Shown piece after piece: positions 17,392 through 26,535 of a DNA stretch of 64,000 bases (position 1 is its first letter; every line of letters begins with the position of its first letter). This stretch comes from Brevibacterium linens ATCC 9172 (GTDB lineage: Bacteria; Actinomycetota; Actinomycetes; Actinomycetales; Brevibacteriaceae): the NCBI RefSeq assembly GCF_900169165.1, contig NZ_FXYY01000003.1, forward strand, positions 124,001 to 188,000, given 5' to 3'. The notes beneath the pieces are model-generated. The model ran no database searches. It was not told the origin of the DNA and worked only from the letters and a program-made list of their open reading frames with translations. The position numbers and the translations under genes are program-made.

Positions 17392-18810
17392 TCAGCGGCC
17401 GTCGGGATCATCATCGTCGGGCGACTCGGAACCATCGGAATCCGAGTCCTCGGACCCCTCGGCCGCCTGGGCGTCGCTGCCGCCGGCTCCGTCGAGACCT
17501 TCGGCGAGGATCCGGGACAGGGCCTCATCGATGCTCGACTCGTTGGTCCATTCGGCATGCCGACGCTCGGAGTATCCGAGGGGGTCATCGAGATCCTGTG
17601 TGGTCGGCAGCAGGTCCGGATGGGAGAACACGCGGTCGCGGGCCTCGGCGCCGCCCTGCGTTTCGAGGTACGCGAAGAGCGCGGCAGCATCGCGGAGGCG
17701 ACGGGGGTTGAACTCGAGACCCACAAGGGTTGAGAACGTCTTCTCCGCCGGCCCCGCGGTCGCCCGGCGACGGCGCAGAGCCTCGCGGATCTGATCGCGA
17801 CCGGGCAGATGCCTGCAGGCCTCATAGACGACGACGTCGACCCAGCCGGCGATGACGGCGAGGAGATTCTCCAATGACGTCAGCGCCTTCTTCTGGTCAT
17901 CGGTCGTCGGCGGGTTGAACAGTCCCTGACGGATATTGTCGCTGAGATCGGAGATGTTCGACGGGTCGATGTTCGACGCCATGTCTTCGATCTGCGATGT
18001 GTCGACCTTCAGACCCTGGGCATAGCGGGTCAGGGCAGTCTCTACCTGGGCGCTCAGCCACGGGGCACGCTCGAACAGCGCGAGGTGGGCGAGCTCCTGA
18101 GCCGCAAGGTAGATGCGGACCTCGGAGGCATCGACGTCGATCTCGGAAGCGAACGTCTCGACGTTCTTCTCGATGACCACAGCGGTGTCGTGAGGGAGCA
18201 GCGGCAGTCCCACCTCGGTGCCGGTCAGCACGCTTTCGGACAGCGCTCCGACAGCCTGACCGATCTGCATGGCGAACATCGAATCGCTCATCGATCCGAA
18301 CATCGACGAAGCACCCGCAAGGATGCCCTTCATCTCGGCCGGAACCTGGGACTCGAGCGTATCGGTCAGGGCCGAGGACATGTTCTCCTTGATGGGCAGC
18401 ACGAACTTCTGCCAGCCGGGCATCGTCTCCTTGACCCAATCGGCCCGGCGCAGGGGACGGGCCGAGCGATTGGCGACGGAGAAGTCGGTCGCCTCGGCGA
18501 GCCAGAGTTCAGCCAGACGGAACGCATCGGTCGTCGCCCGCTCGGCTTCTTCGGATATCGAGGGATCGGGGGTCGGCACGGCCTTCTCGGCGATCGAGAC
18601 AGCCTGGGCCTGCGGATCGGCACCCTGCCCGAAGAGTCCCTGCATCTGACTCATGATCGTGGACATCATCGCCGGATCGATCGAGAAGCCCTGCGGCATG
18701 CCCGAGCTGTTCTTGTCGTCTCCCTGACCGGATCCGGGACCATTGGCGCCGAAGAGCATTCCGAAGATCTGCTCGAACGGATTCTGCTCGTTGTTGTTGT
18801 CATCGGTCAT
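17392..18810 (-). CDS. DUF2342 / Zincin_2 family zinc-dependent protease-like protein
   Basis: A 472-residue member of the actinobacterial Zincin_2 family (Rv3195 type). The conserved central segment AAQELAHLALFERAPWL corresponds to the family's REaAHxRLFxxxPWL signature, here with Gln-Glu in place of Arg-Glu. The N terminus is low-complexity (Asn/Gly/Met/Gln-rich) and the C terminus is an acidic disordered tail (Asp/Ser/Glu). No membrane segment is seen. Proteolytic activity is inferred from the fold only. AGGGG precedes the ATG. It is divergent from the PDZ/Lon-like protease, an arrangement conserved with Mycobacterium. Confidence 0.85.
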   Translation of the reverse strand: MTDDNNNEQNPFEQIFGMLFGANGPGSGQGDDKNSSGMPQGFSIDPAMMSTIMSQMQGLFGQGADPQAQAVSIAEKAVPTPDPSISEEAERATTDAFRLAELWLAEATDFSVANRSARPLRRADWVKETMPGWQKFVLPIKENMSSALTDTLESQVPAEMKGILAGASSMFGSMSDSMFAMQIGQAVGALSESVLTGTEVGLPLLPHDTAVVIEKNVETFASEIDVDASEVRIYLAAQELAHLALFERAPWLSAQVETALTRYAQGLKVDTSQIEDMASNIDPSNISDLSDNIRQGLFNPPTTDDQKKALTSLENLLAVIAGWVDVVVYEACRHLPGRDQIREALRRRRATAGPAEKTFSTLVGLEFNPRRLRDAAALFAYLETQGGAEARDRVFSHPDLLPTTQDLDDPLGYSERRHAEWTNESSIDEALSRILAEGLDGAGGSDAQAAEGSEDSDSDGSESPDDDDPDGR

Positions 18811-18981
18811 TGTTCTACAGCCCCTAAGAATCGGTTTGACATCAACGTTAACGGTTCCGAATGTGCGAAGCTTCCCAATTCCGGGAGGTTTCGCAGGATG
18901 TTCGCACCGGGCGAAAGGAGTCTGTGAAACTCATGCTGAGGTTTCAACTAGACTGGTGGGGCGGTGCAGCGAAAGGACTAC

Positions 18982-20121
18982 ATGACAGAGAACGCCCCTC
19001 GGGCCGTGCCGGCGTCACCGGAACCGACACGCGGCACCAGACGACGACGGACCCCACGTCTGGCCACGACTTCGGGCGTCCTGACCTACGTCTTCATCGC
19101 GCTGGCCGTGCTCCTTCCGGTTCCGTATATGCTTCAGCTGCCGGGGCCGGTTTTCAACACCCTCGGCGACTACCAGGGCGATCCGATGATCAGCGTCTCG
19201 GGAGCCGAGACCTATCCGACGGCAGGTCGCATCGACATGCTCACGGTCGCCGTCAGCGGCGGTCCCGGTCGTGACGTCTTTGCCTCTCAGGCGCTCGGCG
19301 CACTCATCAGCGGCGACCAGACCGTGGTGCCCACGGAGGCGTATTACCCGCTGGACACCACGCGTGAGGACGTGACCGAATCGAATGCGGTCGAGATGTC
19401 CTCGAGCCAAGACGTCGCTGTCGCAGCCGCTATGGAGCAGATGGGCAAGGCGTATACCGTGCATCTGTCGGTCGATGAGGTCGTCGCCGATGCTCCGGCG
19501 CAGGGCAAGCTGCGCAAGGGAGACCGACTCATATCGGTCAACGGAAAGAAGCTGGACTCCGACCCCGAAGCTGCGCAGATCATGAGCAGGACCGTGCAGG
19601 AGTCCGACTCCGTCGAGCTCGGCATCGAACGCGACGGGAAGACGAAGACGATCAGTCTGACTCCCGGAACGGTCGACGACCGCAAGGCGATCGGCATCAC
19701 GATGAAGCAGGACTTCGAGTTCCCCGTCGACGTGAAATTCAATGTCGACGGAGTCGGAGGGCCCTCCGCCGGAACGATGTTCGCTCTGGCCATCATCGAT
19801 GAGCTCACCCCCGGTGCGATGACCGGCGGCAAGCATGTGGCCGGCACCGGGGAGATCACCCCCGACGGCGCGGTCGGGCCGATCGGCGGTGCTCGGCAGA
19901 AGGTGTCCGCGGCCACCGCGAAGGGGGCGACGCTGTTCCTCTCACCGGCCGACAACTGTGCGGAGGTCATGGCCGCCGCAGACCAATCCAAGATCACGGT
20001 GGCGCGCATCGACACGCTCGATGACGCGCAGACCACCGTGGAGCAGTACGCCGCCGGCAACACTTCGGATCTGCCGAAGTGTCCCGCCGACGGTGCCGAC
20101 AACAATGAGAAAGGGCAGTAG
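18982..20121 (+). CDS. PDZ-domain, Lon-like secreted serine protease
   Basis: A 379-residue protein. One N-terminal membrane anchor (about residues 35-55, VLTYVFIALAVLLPVPYML) is followed by a PDZ domain (about 160-230, around APAQGKLRKGDRLISVNG). The C-terminal Lon-type proteolytic domain has the catalytic Ser in GGPSAGT and the Lys in GGARQKV, so the Ser-Lys dyad is intact. It corresponds to Rv3194c. The start at 18982 follows AAAGGA with a 4-nt spacer; the upstream in-frame GTG at 18964 lacks one. Its TAG shares a base with the GTG of the UPF0182 gene, so the two are translationally coupled and may act together at the membrane. Confidence 0.9.
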   Translation: MTENAPRAVPASPEPTRGTRRRRTPRLATTSGVLTYVFIALAVLLPVPYMLQLPGPVFNTLGDYQGDPMISVSGAETYPTAGRIDMLTVAVSGGPGRDVFASQALGALISGDQTVVPTEAYYPLDTTREDVTESNAVEMSSSQDVAVAAAMEQMGKAYTVHLSVDEVVADAPAQGKLRKGDRLISVNGKKLDSDPEAAQIMSRTVQESDSVELGIERDGKTKTISLTPGTVDDRKAIGITMKQDFEFPVDVKFNVDGVGGPSAGTMFALAIIDELTPGAMTGGKHVAGTGEITPDGAVGPIGGARQKVSAATAKGATLFLSPADNCAEVMAAADQSKITVARIDTLDDAQTTVEQYAAGNTSDLPKCPADGADNNEKGQ

Positions 20122-23100
20122 TGAGCACCTCGTCCTCACCCACCTCCGCACGCATGCCGGCGAATCGGCCAAGACGTTCGCCGCTGCTGCTCACCCTCGT
20201 GTCTGTGGCGATCCTGCTGATCGCCTTCATCGCCTTCACCCAGGTCTACACCGAGGTGCTGTGGTTCCGCCAGATCGACGCTGCGGAGGTCTTCCGCACC
20301 ATGTGGCTCACCCGCGGGCTGACGTTCCTCGGCGGTTTCATCCTCATGGCAGTTCCGGTCTGGCTCAGCCTGCACTTGGCCTACCGGCATCGTCCCGTCT
20401 ATGCGCCGACGACTCCGCGACAGGAGAACCTCGACCGTTATCGCGAGGCCATCGAACCGCTGCGTCGGGTTGCGACGCTCGCGATTCCCGCGGTCATCGG
20501 CGTTCTCGCTGGCATCACCGCCTCGGCGAACTGGAACACGGTCCTCGAATGGATCAACTCGACGTCATTCGGTTCGAAGGATGCTCAGTTCGGCCTCGAC
20601 AAGTCGTTCTTCGTCTTCGTCCTGCCCGGGCTGCGACTCATCGGCAATCAGCTGGGCATGGCTCTGCTCATGGCCCTCATCGCGGCACTCGTCGCCCACT
20701 ACCTCTTCGGCGGAATCCGTCCCGGGGAGCAGAAGGGCGTCATCCTGACGAAGGCTGCTCAGTGGCAGCTGGGCATCACCGTGGCCGTCCTCATCATCGT
20801 TCAGGCCGGTCGGCTGTGGCTGTCCCGCTACGACAGGATGACCGCTGCCGGCGGAATCGTCCCCGGCGTCACCTACGTCGACGACCATGCCGCCCTGCCG
20901 GCGATGGCGATCGTCGCCATCGCGGCCGTCCTGGTGGCACTGCTGTTCGTCTACACCGCGTGGAAGGGAAACTGGCGGATCTCGATCATCGCCACGCTCA
21001 CTCTCATCGTGCTCGGCGGCGTCTCGATCATCGCCTACCCGGCGCTGCTCCAGCAGTTCCAGGTCAACCCCTCACAGCAGAGCAAAGAGTCGGAGTACAT
21101 CCAGCACAACATCGATGCCACTCGTGAAGCGTTCGACTTCGATGACATCGATGTGACACCGTACTCGCCGAGCACCAGCGGCAAGAAGGGGGACCTGCGC
21201 AAGGACGCCGAGACCGCGGCTTCGATCCGTCTGCTGGACCCGAATCTCGTCTCCGACACCTTCCGCCAGCTGCAGCAGGTGCGCCCGTACTATTCGTTCC
21301 CGCAGAAGCTCGATGTCGACCGCTACGACATCGACGGAGAGAAGCGAGATACCGTCATCTCCGTGCGTGAGCTGGCTCCGAGCTCGGTGAACAACCAGAG
21401 CTGGTTCAACCGGGCCATCGTCTACACCCACGGTTTCGGAGTGGTCGCGGCCAACGGCAACCAGCGCAACCCGGACGGCGAACCGCTGTTCATGGAATCG
21501 GACATCCCGCCGAAGGGCGACTTCCCCGAATACGAGCCGCGTGTGTACTTCGGCGAGTCATCGCCGGACTACTCGATCGTCGGTGCGCCGGAGGGAGCGA
21601 CCCCACGTGAGCTCGACTATCCCTCCGATGAGAAGAGCGGCTCCGGCCAGGTGAACAACACGTTCGCCGGAGACGGCGGACCGTCGGTGGGCAATGTGTT
21701 CAACCGTCTCGCCTACGCTCTGAAGTTCCAGGACGAGCAGATCCTTCTCTCGGACGCTCTCAACGAGGACTCTCAGATCCTCTACGATCGTCACCCGCGT
21801 GAGCGCGTGGAGAAGCTCGCTCCCTTCCTCAAGGTCGACGGCGATCCGTACCCGGCCGTCGTGGACGGGAAGATCAAGTGGATCCTCGATGGCTACACCA
21901 CTGCCGAGGACTACCCCTATTCGACACCGCAGCCGCTCCAGCAGGCCACCGAGGATTCGACCACGGCCTCGGCCCCGAATTCGGTGGCGACTCTGCCGGA
22001 TGACGAGGTCAACTACATCAGGAACTCGGTGAAGATCACCGTCGATGCCTACGACGGTTCCGTCGACATGTACCAGTGGGACAAGGTCGATCCGGTTCTC
22101 AAGACCTGGATGAAGGTGTTCCCCGGACTCATCAAGTCCTCCTCGGAGATGTCCGGTGATCTGATGAGCCACGTCCGCTATCCGGAGGACATGTTCAAGG
22201 TCCAGCGCGATCTGCTCGCGAAGTACCACGTCACTTCCGCCAGTGAGTTCTACTCCGGTCAGGACTTCTGGACGCTGCCGACGGATCCGACGACGAAGGC
22301 GAGCAGCGGACTGACGCAGCCGCCGTTCTACATGACCCTGCAGATGCCGGGCCAGGAGTCGCCGTCGTTCTCGCTGACGAGCTCGTACATTCCCGCTCGG
22401 TCGTCCGAGGGGCAGTCGCGGAACAACCTCACCGGCTTCCTCTCGGCCGATGCCGATGCCGGAAACAAGAAGGGTGAGACTGCCGAAGGCTATGGCAAGC
22501 TGCGACTGCTGCAGCTGCCGCGCAACACGACAGTGCCCGGACCGGGCCAGGCGCAGAACAACTTCAACACCGCGCCGGATGTGCAGCGCAGTCTCAACCT
22601 GCTGCGTCAGGGTGAGTCCGAAGTCGAGAACGGCAACCTGCTGACTCTGCCGATCGGCGGCGGTCTGCTCTATGTCCAGCCGGTCTACGTCCGGTCTGCC
22701 GGCGAGACCTCGTATCCGCTGCTGCAGCACGTGCTCGTGGCCTTCGGCGAGGACATCGGATTCGCTCCGACTCTCGACGAAGCGCTCGACCAGGTGTTCG
22801 GGGGAGACTCCGGTGCCACGGCAGGCGATGCCGGCACCGAGGACAGCGGAGACGGCGAATCCGGATCCACCTCCGGCGGCGAGGGTGCGGATTCGAGCTC
22901 CGGTTCTCCGGACAAGGCACTCAACGATGCACTGCAGGAGGCGAAGCAGGCCATGGAAGACTCCGATGCCGCTCTGAAGGACGGTGACTTCGAGGAGTAC
23001 GGAAAGGCCCAGGAGCGTCTGAAGAGCGCGATCGAGGACGCTGTGGCCGCTGATCCCTCGCTGGCCGAGGACGCAGCGGACGGGGAATCCTCCGCTCCCG

Positions 23101-23141
23101 CCTCGGAGCCGGCTGACGAAGGCGGTGACTCGGGCAACTGA
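20121..23141 (+). CDS. UPF0182 family large membrane protein
   Basis: A 1006-residue protein of the COG1615/UPF0182 family (Rv3193c type). The N-terminal ~320 residues hold about seven membrane segments (starting LLLTLVSVAILLIAFIAF at about 21-38). Then comes a long extracytoplasmic domain with the family's YSVEHN-like and TYxPR-like sections (for example SLTSSYIPARSSEGQSRNNL). The C-terminal ~120 residues are a Ser/Asp/Glu/Gly-rich low-complexity stretch followed by a helical EEYGKAQERLKSAIEDAV segment. The function is unknown. It is the second gene of the PDZ-protease operon and ends before a strong hairpin. Confidence 0.9.
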   Translation: MSTSSSPTSARMPANRPRRSPLLLTLVSVAILLIAFIAFTQVYTEVLWFRQIDAAEVFRTMWLTRGLTFLGGFILMAVPVWLSLHLAYRHRPVYAPTTPRQENLDRYREAIEPLRRVATLAIPAVIGVLAGITASANWNTVLEWINSTSFGSKDAQFGLDKSFFVFVLPGLRLIGNQLGMALLMALIAALVAHYLFGGIRPGEQKGVILTKAAQWQLGITVAVLIIVQAGRLWLSRYDRMTAAGGIVPGVTYVDDHAALPAMAIVAIAAVLVALLFVYTAWKGNWRISIIATLTLIVLGGVSIIAYPALLQQFQVNPSQQSKESEYIQHNIDATREAFDFDDIDVTPYSPSTSGKKGDLRKDAETAASIRLLDPNLVSDTFRQLQQVRPYYSFPQKLDVDRYDIDGEKRDTVISVRELAPSSVNNQSWFNRAIVYTHGFGVVAANGNQRNPDGEPLFMESDIPPKGDFPEYEPRVYFGESSPDYSIVGAPEGATPRELDYPSDEKSGSGQVNNTFAGDGGPSVGNVFNRLAYALKFQDEQILLSDALNEDSQILYDRHPRERVEKLAPFLKVDGDPYPAVVDGKIKWILDGYTTAEDYPYSTPQPLQQATEDSTTASAPNSVATLPDDEVNYIRNSVKITVDAYDGSVDMYQWDKVDPVLKTWMKVFPGLIKSSSEMSGDLMSHVRYPEDMFKVQRDLLAKYHVTSASEFYSGQDFWTLPTDPTTKASSGLTQPPFYMTLQMPGQESPSFSLTSSYIPARSSEGQSRNNLTGFLSADADAGNKKGETAEGYGKLRLLQLPRNTTVPGPGQAQNNFNTAPDVQRSLNLLRQGESEVENGNLLTLPIGGGLLYVQPVYVRSAGETSYPLLQHVLVAFGEDIGFAPTLDEALDQVFGGDSGATAGDAGTEDSGDGESGSTSGGEGADSSSGSPDKALNDALQEAKQAMEDSDAALKDGDFEEYGKAQERLKSAIEDAVAADPSLAEDAADGESSAPASEPADEGGDSGN

Positions 23142-23194
23142 CCCTGAGCAGAACCGGTTCGGCTTCCTGACGCTGAACCGGTTCGAGCCGCCCG

Positions 23195-23232
23195 CGACGA
23201 ATGCCCTTGGGAACTCCCAAGGGCATTCGTCG
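23195..23232 (+). terminator. Terminator of the PDZ protease-UPF0182 operon
   Basis: An 18-bp perfect inverted repeat (23195-23212 with 23215-23232) starts 54 bp after the UPF0182 stop. The minimal loop will in practice open to about 6 nt. Confidence 0.75.
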
Positions 23233-23377
23233 TTCTCACACAAGCAGAATTGGCTGGGGCCGACTGCCGAATCGCCGAGCGCTCGAGCTGCCGTCGCTGT
23301 GCCGAGTTATGCGGCGCGCGGTCGACGCTGGGGCGAGCGGTCGGCGAGGAGTCGGGGCACGCGTGCGGTGAATGAGA

Positions 23378-23411
23378 AGAACCCCCAGCCAGAAAACTGA
23401 CTGGGGGTTCT
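23378..23411 (-). terminator. Terminator of tRNA-fMet
   Basis: An 11-bp stem (23378-23388 with 23401-23411) is extended by further CAG/CTG pairs around an AAAA loop. It lies 11 bp beyond the tRNA 3' end in its direction of transcription. Confidence 0.7.
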
Positions 23412-23421
23412 GCCGCTGTCG

Positions 23422-23495
23422 TGGCGGGGGAGGGATTTGAACCCCCGACCTCCGGGTTATGAGCCCGGCGAGCTACCGAACTGCTCCACCCCGCG
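23422..23495 (-). tRNA. Initiator tRNA-fMet (CAT)
   Basis: A complete 74-nt cloverleaf without encoded CCA. The anticodon loop is CTCATAA. Initiator identity is shown by three G-C pairs at the base of the anticodon stem (GGG/CCC), the A11:T24 pair and an unpaired position 1:72. Here the mismatch is C1.C72, while bacterial initiators I know have C.A or C.U. It is followed by a terminator and preceded by a promoter-like TTGGCC-N18-TAGAGT. Confidence 0.95.
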
Positions 23496-23506
23496 GCGTG
23501 TTCTTA

Positions 23507-23536
23507 ACTCTACACGAGGGGTCACCTGGCGGCCAA
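23507..23536 (-). promoter_or_regulatory. Candidate promoter of tRNA-fMet
   Basis: On the minus strand TTGGCC (23536-23531) and TAGAGT (23512-23507) are 18 bp apart, placing the start a few bases before the tRNA. A 9-bp inverted repeat (23520-23528 with 23545-23553) overlaps the -35 region. Confidence 0.5.
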
Positions 23537-23667
23537 ACCGAATACAGGTGACCTCCGCCACATGGTCACTTGCCGTTCACCTGCAGGGTCTCAGGCTGCA
23601 TGCCGGCGCTTCATCTGCGGGGCCTGGGGCAGTATGGCAGTACTTCCCGACGGGAAGCGCGCGGGTC

Positions 23668-23696
23668 TTGCATGTGATTGAAAGGTGAACTATAGT
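23668..23696 (+). promoter_or_regulatory. Candidate promoter of the YceI gene
   Basis: TTGCAT (23668-23673) and TATAGT (23691-23696) are separated by 17 bp, and the predicted start is about 30 nt before the ATG. It is one of the best housekeeping-type matches in the window. Confidence 0.6.
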
Positions 23697-23734
23697 CATT
23701 CTTGTACTTCAAATTTCAACCAAAAGGAGAAATC

Positions 23735-24283
23735 ATGACTGCTCTGCCTCAGGGACTCACCGCCGGAACCTGGAACATCGACCCCATCCACTCGGAGTTC
23801 ACCTTCACGGCTCGCCACGCAGGCGTGTCGAAGGTGCGCGGCCACTTCGAAGAGATCGCCGGCAGCGTGAACGTCGGGGAGACCCTCGAAGACAGCATCG
23901 TCTCCGCCGAAGCCTCCGCGGACTCGATCAACACCCGCAACGAACAGCGCGACGGTCACCTCAAGAGCGGCGACTTCTTCCTGGCCGAAGAACACCCGAA
24001 GCTGAGCTTCACGTCGACCGCCATCAAGGCCGACGCCGCTGATGAGTTCGAGACCGTCGGTGAGCTGACGATGCGCGGCGTGACCAAGGAAGTCGCCTTC
24101 GCCACCGAGTTCGCCGGCGTCGCGACCGACCCGAACGGCAACCAGGTCGCCGGTCTCTCGGCCACCGCCACCGTCAACCGCAAGGACTTCGGCATGTCCT
24201 TCGAGGCTGTCCTCGGCGGCGGCGAGCTCCTCGTCTCCGACAAGATCAAGATCGAACTCGAGCTCGAGCTCGTCAAGGCCTGA
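23735..24283 (+). CDS. YceI family protein
   Basis: A 182-residue YceI-family protein with a lipocalin-like beta-barrel that binds polyisoprenoid-type ligands in characterised homologues. The signature GTWNIDPIHSEFTFTARH is at the N terminus, with TFTGELTMRGVTKEV-like features later (ELTMRGVTKEVAF). No signal peptide is seen, so unlike E. coli YceI this copy should be cytoplasmic, as is usual for actinobacterial homologues. AAAGGAG stands 6 nt before the ATG at 23735; the frame extension to 23702 is not needed. It is a single-gene unit with its own promoter and a strong terminator. Confidence 0.92.
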   Translation: MTALPQGLTAGTWNIDPIHSEFTFTARHAGVSKVRGHFEEIAGSVNVGETLEDSIVSAEASADSINTRNEQRDGHLKSGDFFLAEEHPKLSFTSTAIKADAADEFETVGELTMRGVTKEVAFATEFAGVATDPNGNQVAGLSATATVNRKDFGMSFEAVLGGGELLVSDKIKIELELELVKA

Positions 24284-24361
24284 TCTGCTCTGAGCCGAGC
24301 TGCTGATCGGCGCATGCGCCGACACGGAGCCAGACTCAGCGGGCAGCGTCGCTGCCCGATA

Positions 24362-24399
24362 CGGAAGGGGCGAACCGCATCGGCGGTTCGCCCCTTCCG
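24362..24399. terminator. Bidirectional hairpin terminator between yceI and the aminotransferase
   Basis: A perfect 17-bp stem (24362-24378 with 24383-24399) with the tetraloop ATCG between convergent genes. Confidence 0.8.
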
Positions 24400-24472
24400 G
24401 CGTCTCTCGGCTCAATGATGTCTGCACGTTCCCGCTCGGGGAGTACTCACTCGGCTTGAGTCCGATGGATGC

Positions 24473-25738
24473 TCATCGTCTCTGCCGCAGAGCCTCCGGG
24501 TGCTCCCGCAGATGCCCGCCGAGGGCGATGAACAGCTGTGCGCCCTTGTCGACGTCTGCGACGGACTTGCAGAAGGAATACCGGATCGATGATCGATAGG
24601 CCTCATAGGCCGGGCTCCCCGGCCTGCACAGAGCCGGTACGGGAATCCCGACCAAGGAGAATTCCCTGGCCAGCAGATCGTTGAGCTCGAACGCATCGAG
24701 GTCCGTCAGCGCAGAGAAGTCCACCACTGTGAAATAGCCGGCGCGCGGAGTGGACACTTCAGCGCCCGGCACCGTGCGACAGGCGGAGACCAGAACCTCG
24801 GCGCGTGCCCGCAGCGAAGCTCGGTTCTCGGCGACGAACGGCGAATCGTCGGCCAGCATATCGGCCATTCCGATCTGCATCGGGCCGCCGGCCGTGAACG
24901 ACAGGAACTGCTTGACCGTCTGTATGGCCTGACGCACCTCGGGCGAGGCGATGACCCAACCGATCTTCCACCCCGTGGTGTTCCAGGATTTGCCCGCCGA
25001 GGAGACCGTGACGACCCGTGCAGAATCCTCGATCGCCACGGCCGGGGGAACATGCCCCTGATCGGTGAGCACGAGCTGCTCGTAGACCTCATCGGAGACC
25101 ACCCAGGCATCGACCGCCTCGGCTGCTCGACCGATCCGGACGAGATCTGCGGCAGAGAAGATGAACCCCGTGGGATTGTGCGGAGTGTTGACGAGGATGA
25201 TCTCAGGGGCGACCTCAGCGATGACGGAATCGAAGACATCCCAATCCGGGGCGAATCCGCCATGGTCATCGGGCAGGATCGGTACCGTGTGCAGCGTTCC
25301 GCCGGCAGCGGCGATCGCCGCCGGATAGGAATCGTAGAACGGTTCGAAGGCGACGAGGGAGCCGCCCCGCGGCAGCAACGCGAGGATCGCAGCTGTCAGG
25401 CCCTCCGTGGCACCCGCCGTGTAGAGCACCTCGTCAGGATCGACCCGCTGACCGAAATCACGACCGCGCTGAGCGGCCACCGCCTCGAGCAGCTGCGGGA
25501 AGCCCTGACCAGGGGCGTACTGATTGAATCCTGCGCGCATCGCCTCGGCGGTGGCGGCGATGAGCGCCTCCGGAGGCTCCGTGCCCGGAGCGCCCTGGCC
25601 GAGGTTGACGGCTCCGACCTCGGCGGCGAACTTCGTCATCTGGCCGTAGATGGTCTCACCGATCGACCCGTCAGGATTCGTCAGACCCGCGGATTCGGCC
25701 ATCGAATGCCACAGCGGGGCCCTCATGATGTCCGGCAT
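24473..25738 (-). CDS. Class I/II pyridoxal-phosphate aminotransferase
   Basis: A 421-residue fold-type I aminotransferase. Visible landmarks are the N-terminal NLGQGAPGTEPPE, AGATEGLTAAI, NTPHNPTG, SDEVYEQL and the PLP-lysine segment SSAGKSWNTTGWKIGW. This pattern is closest to the kynurenine/glutamine transaminase-like and DapC-like branch, so the amino donor is uncertain. The start is placed at 25738, where the ATG shares one base with the TGA of hisN; the frame upstream overlaps hisN and looks non-coding. It is the last gene of the hisN-aminotransferase pair, and a role in histidine or aromatic amino-acid metabolism would fit the neighbours but is not shown. Confidence 0.88.
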   Translation of the reverse strand: MPDIMRAPLWHSMAESAGLTNPDGSIGETIYGQMTKFAAEVGAVNLGQGAPGTEPPEALIAATAEAMRAGFNQYAPGQGFPQLLEAVAAQRGRDFGQRVDPDEVLYTAGATEGLTAAILALLPRGGSLVAFEPFYDSYPAAIAAAGGTLHTVPILPDDHGGFAPDWDVFDSVIAEVAPEIILVNTPHNPTGFIFSAADLVRIGRAAEAVDAWVVSDEVYEQLVLTDQGHVPPAVAIEDSARVVTVSSAGKSWNTTGWKIGWVIASPEVRQAIQTVKQFLSFTAGGPMQIGMADMLADDSPFVAENRASLRARAEVLVSACRTVPGAEVSTPRAGYFTVVDFSALTDLDAFELNDLLAREFSLVGIPVPALCRPGSPAYEAYRSSIRYSFCKSVADVDKGAQLFIALGGHLREHPEALRQRR

Positions 25739-26526
25739 CACGACACCTGAGCCGGGGCGACACGCCCGAGCCGGTCGAGGGCCGCTTCGTGGAGACGCGA
25801 ATTGCTCGCCACGGCATTGCCTCCGAAAGGACCTGGCACGCCGGCCGTGTTCGTGAAGGTGCCTCCGGCCTCGAGCACGATTGGAACGAGCGCGCCCATA
25901 TCGTAGAGCGCGAGTTCCGGCTCGCAGGCGAGGTCGACCGCGCCCTCGGCCAGCAGCATATAGGAGTAGAAGTCGCCGTATCCGCGAGTGCGCCACAGCG
26001 AATCGCAGAGGCCGAGGAACTCATCGAGGATTCCCAGCTCTTTCCACCCCGACAGCGACGAATACGACAGGGATGCATCGTCGAGTGCGTCGACCGATGA
26101 CACGCTGATGCGTTCGGCCGCGGACCCGAGCTCGGTCGCATAGGCGCCCAGACCCGACTCCGCCCACCACCGGCGTCCGAGTGCGGGAGCCGAGACCACT
26201 CCCAGCAGCGGACGGTCGTCGTAGAGCGAGATGAGCGTGGCCCACACGGGCACTCCGCGCACGAAGTTCTTCGTTCCGTCGATGGGATCGATGATCCACC
26301 GTCGTGAAGAGCTCCCGTGCGCCCCGAATTCCTCACCGAGCACACTGTCATCGGGTCGAACTTCGGCGAGGCGATCCATGATCGCCTTCTCCACCGCACG
26401 GTCGCACTCTGTGACCGGAGTCAGGTCGGGTTTGGTTTCGACGGCGAAGTCCTGTGCCCGGAAGTGCGGGTGGCTGATGGCATCGGCGAGATCGGCGAGT
26501 TCGATCGCCAGGTCGAGGTCGTTCAT
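25738..26526 (-). CDS. hisN: Histidinol-phosphatase, inositol-monophosphatase fold (HisN-like)
   Basis: A 262-residue member of the inositol monophosphatase superfamily. Metal-binding motifs are present: GEEFG (Glu), WIIDPIDGTKNF (Asp-Asp pair) and the late LYDMGALVPIVLEAGG segment. Actinobacterial proteins of this subgroup (Rv3137, Cg0910 types) are histidinol-phosphatases; other phosphatases of the same fold cannot be excluded. It sits in a minus-strand run with rsgA (9-bp gap upstream) and the aminotransferase (1-nt overlap downstream). Confidence 0.82.
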   Translation of the reverse strand: MNDLDLAIELADLADAISHPHFRAQDFAVETKPDLTPVTECDRAVEKAIMDRLAEVRPDDSVLGEEFGAHGSSSRRWIIDPIDGTKNFVRGVPVWATLISLYDDRPLLGVVSAPALGRRWWAESGLGAYATELGSAAERISVSSVDALDDASLSYSSLSGWKELGILDEFLGLCDSLWRTRGYGDFYSYMLLAEGAVDLACEPELALYDMGALVPIVLEAGGTFTNTAGVPGPFGGNAVASNSRLHEAALDRLGRVAPAQVS

Positions 26527-26535
26527 GCCTCCAGC

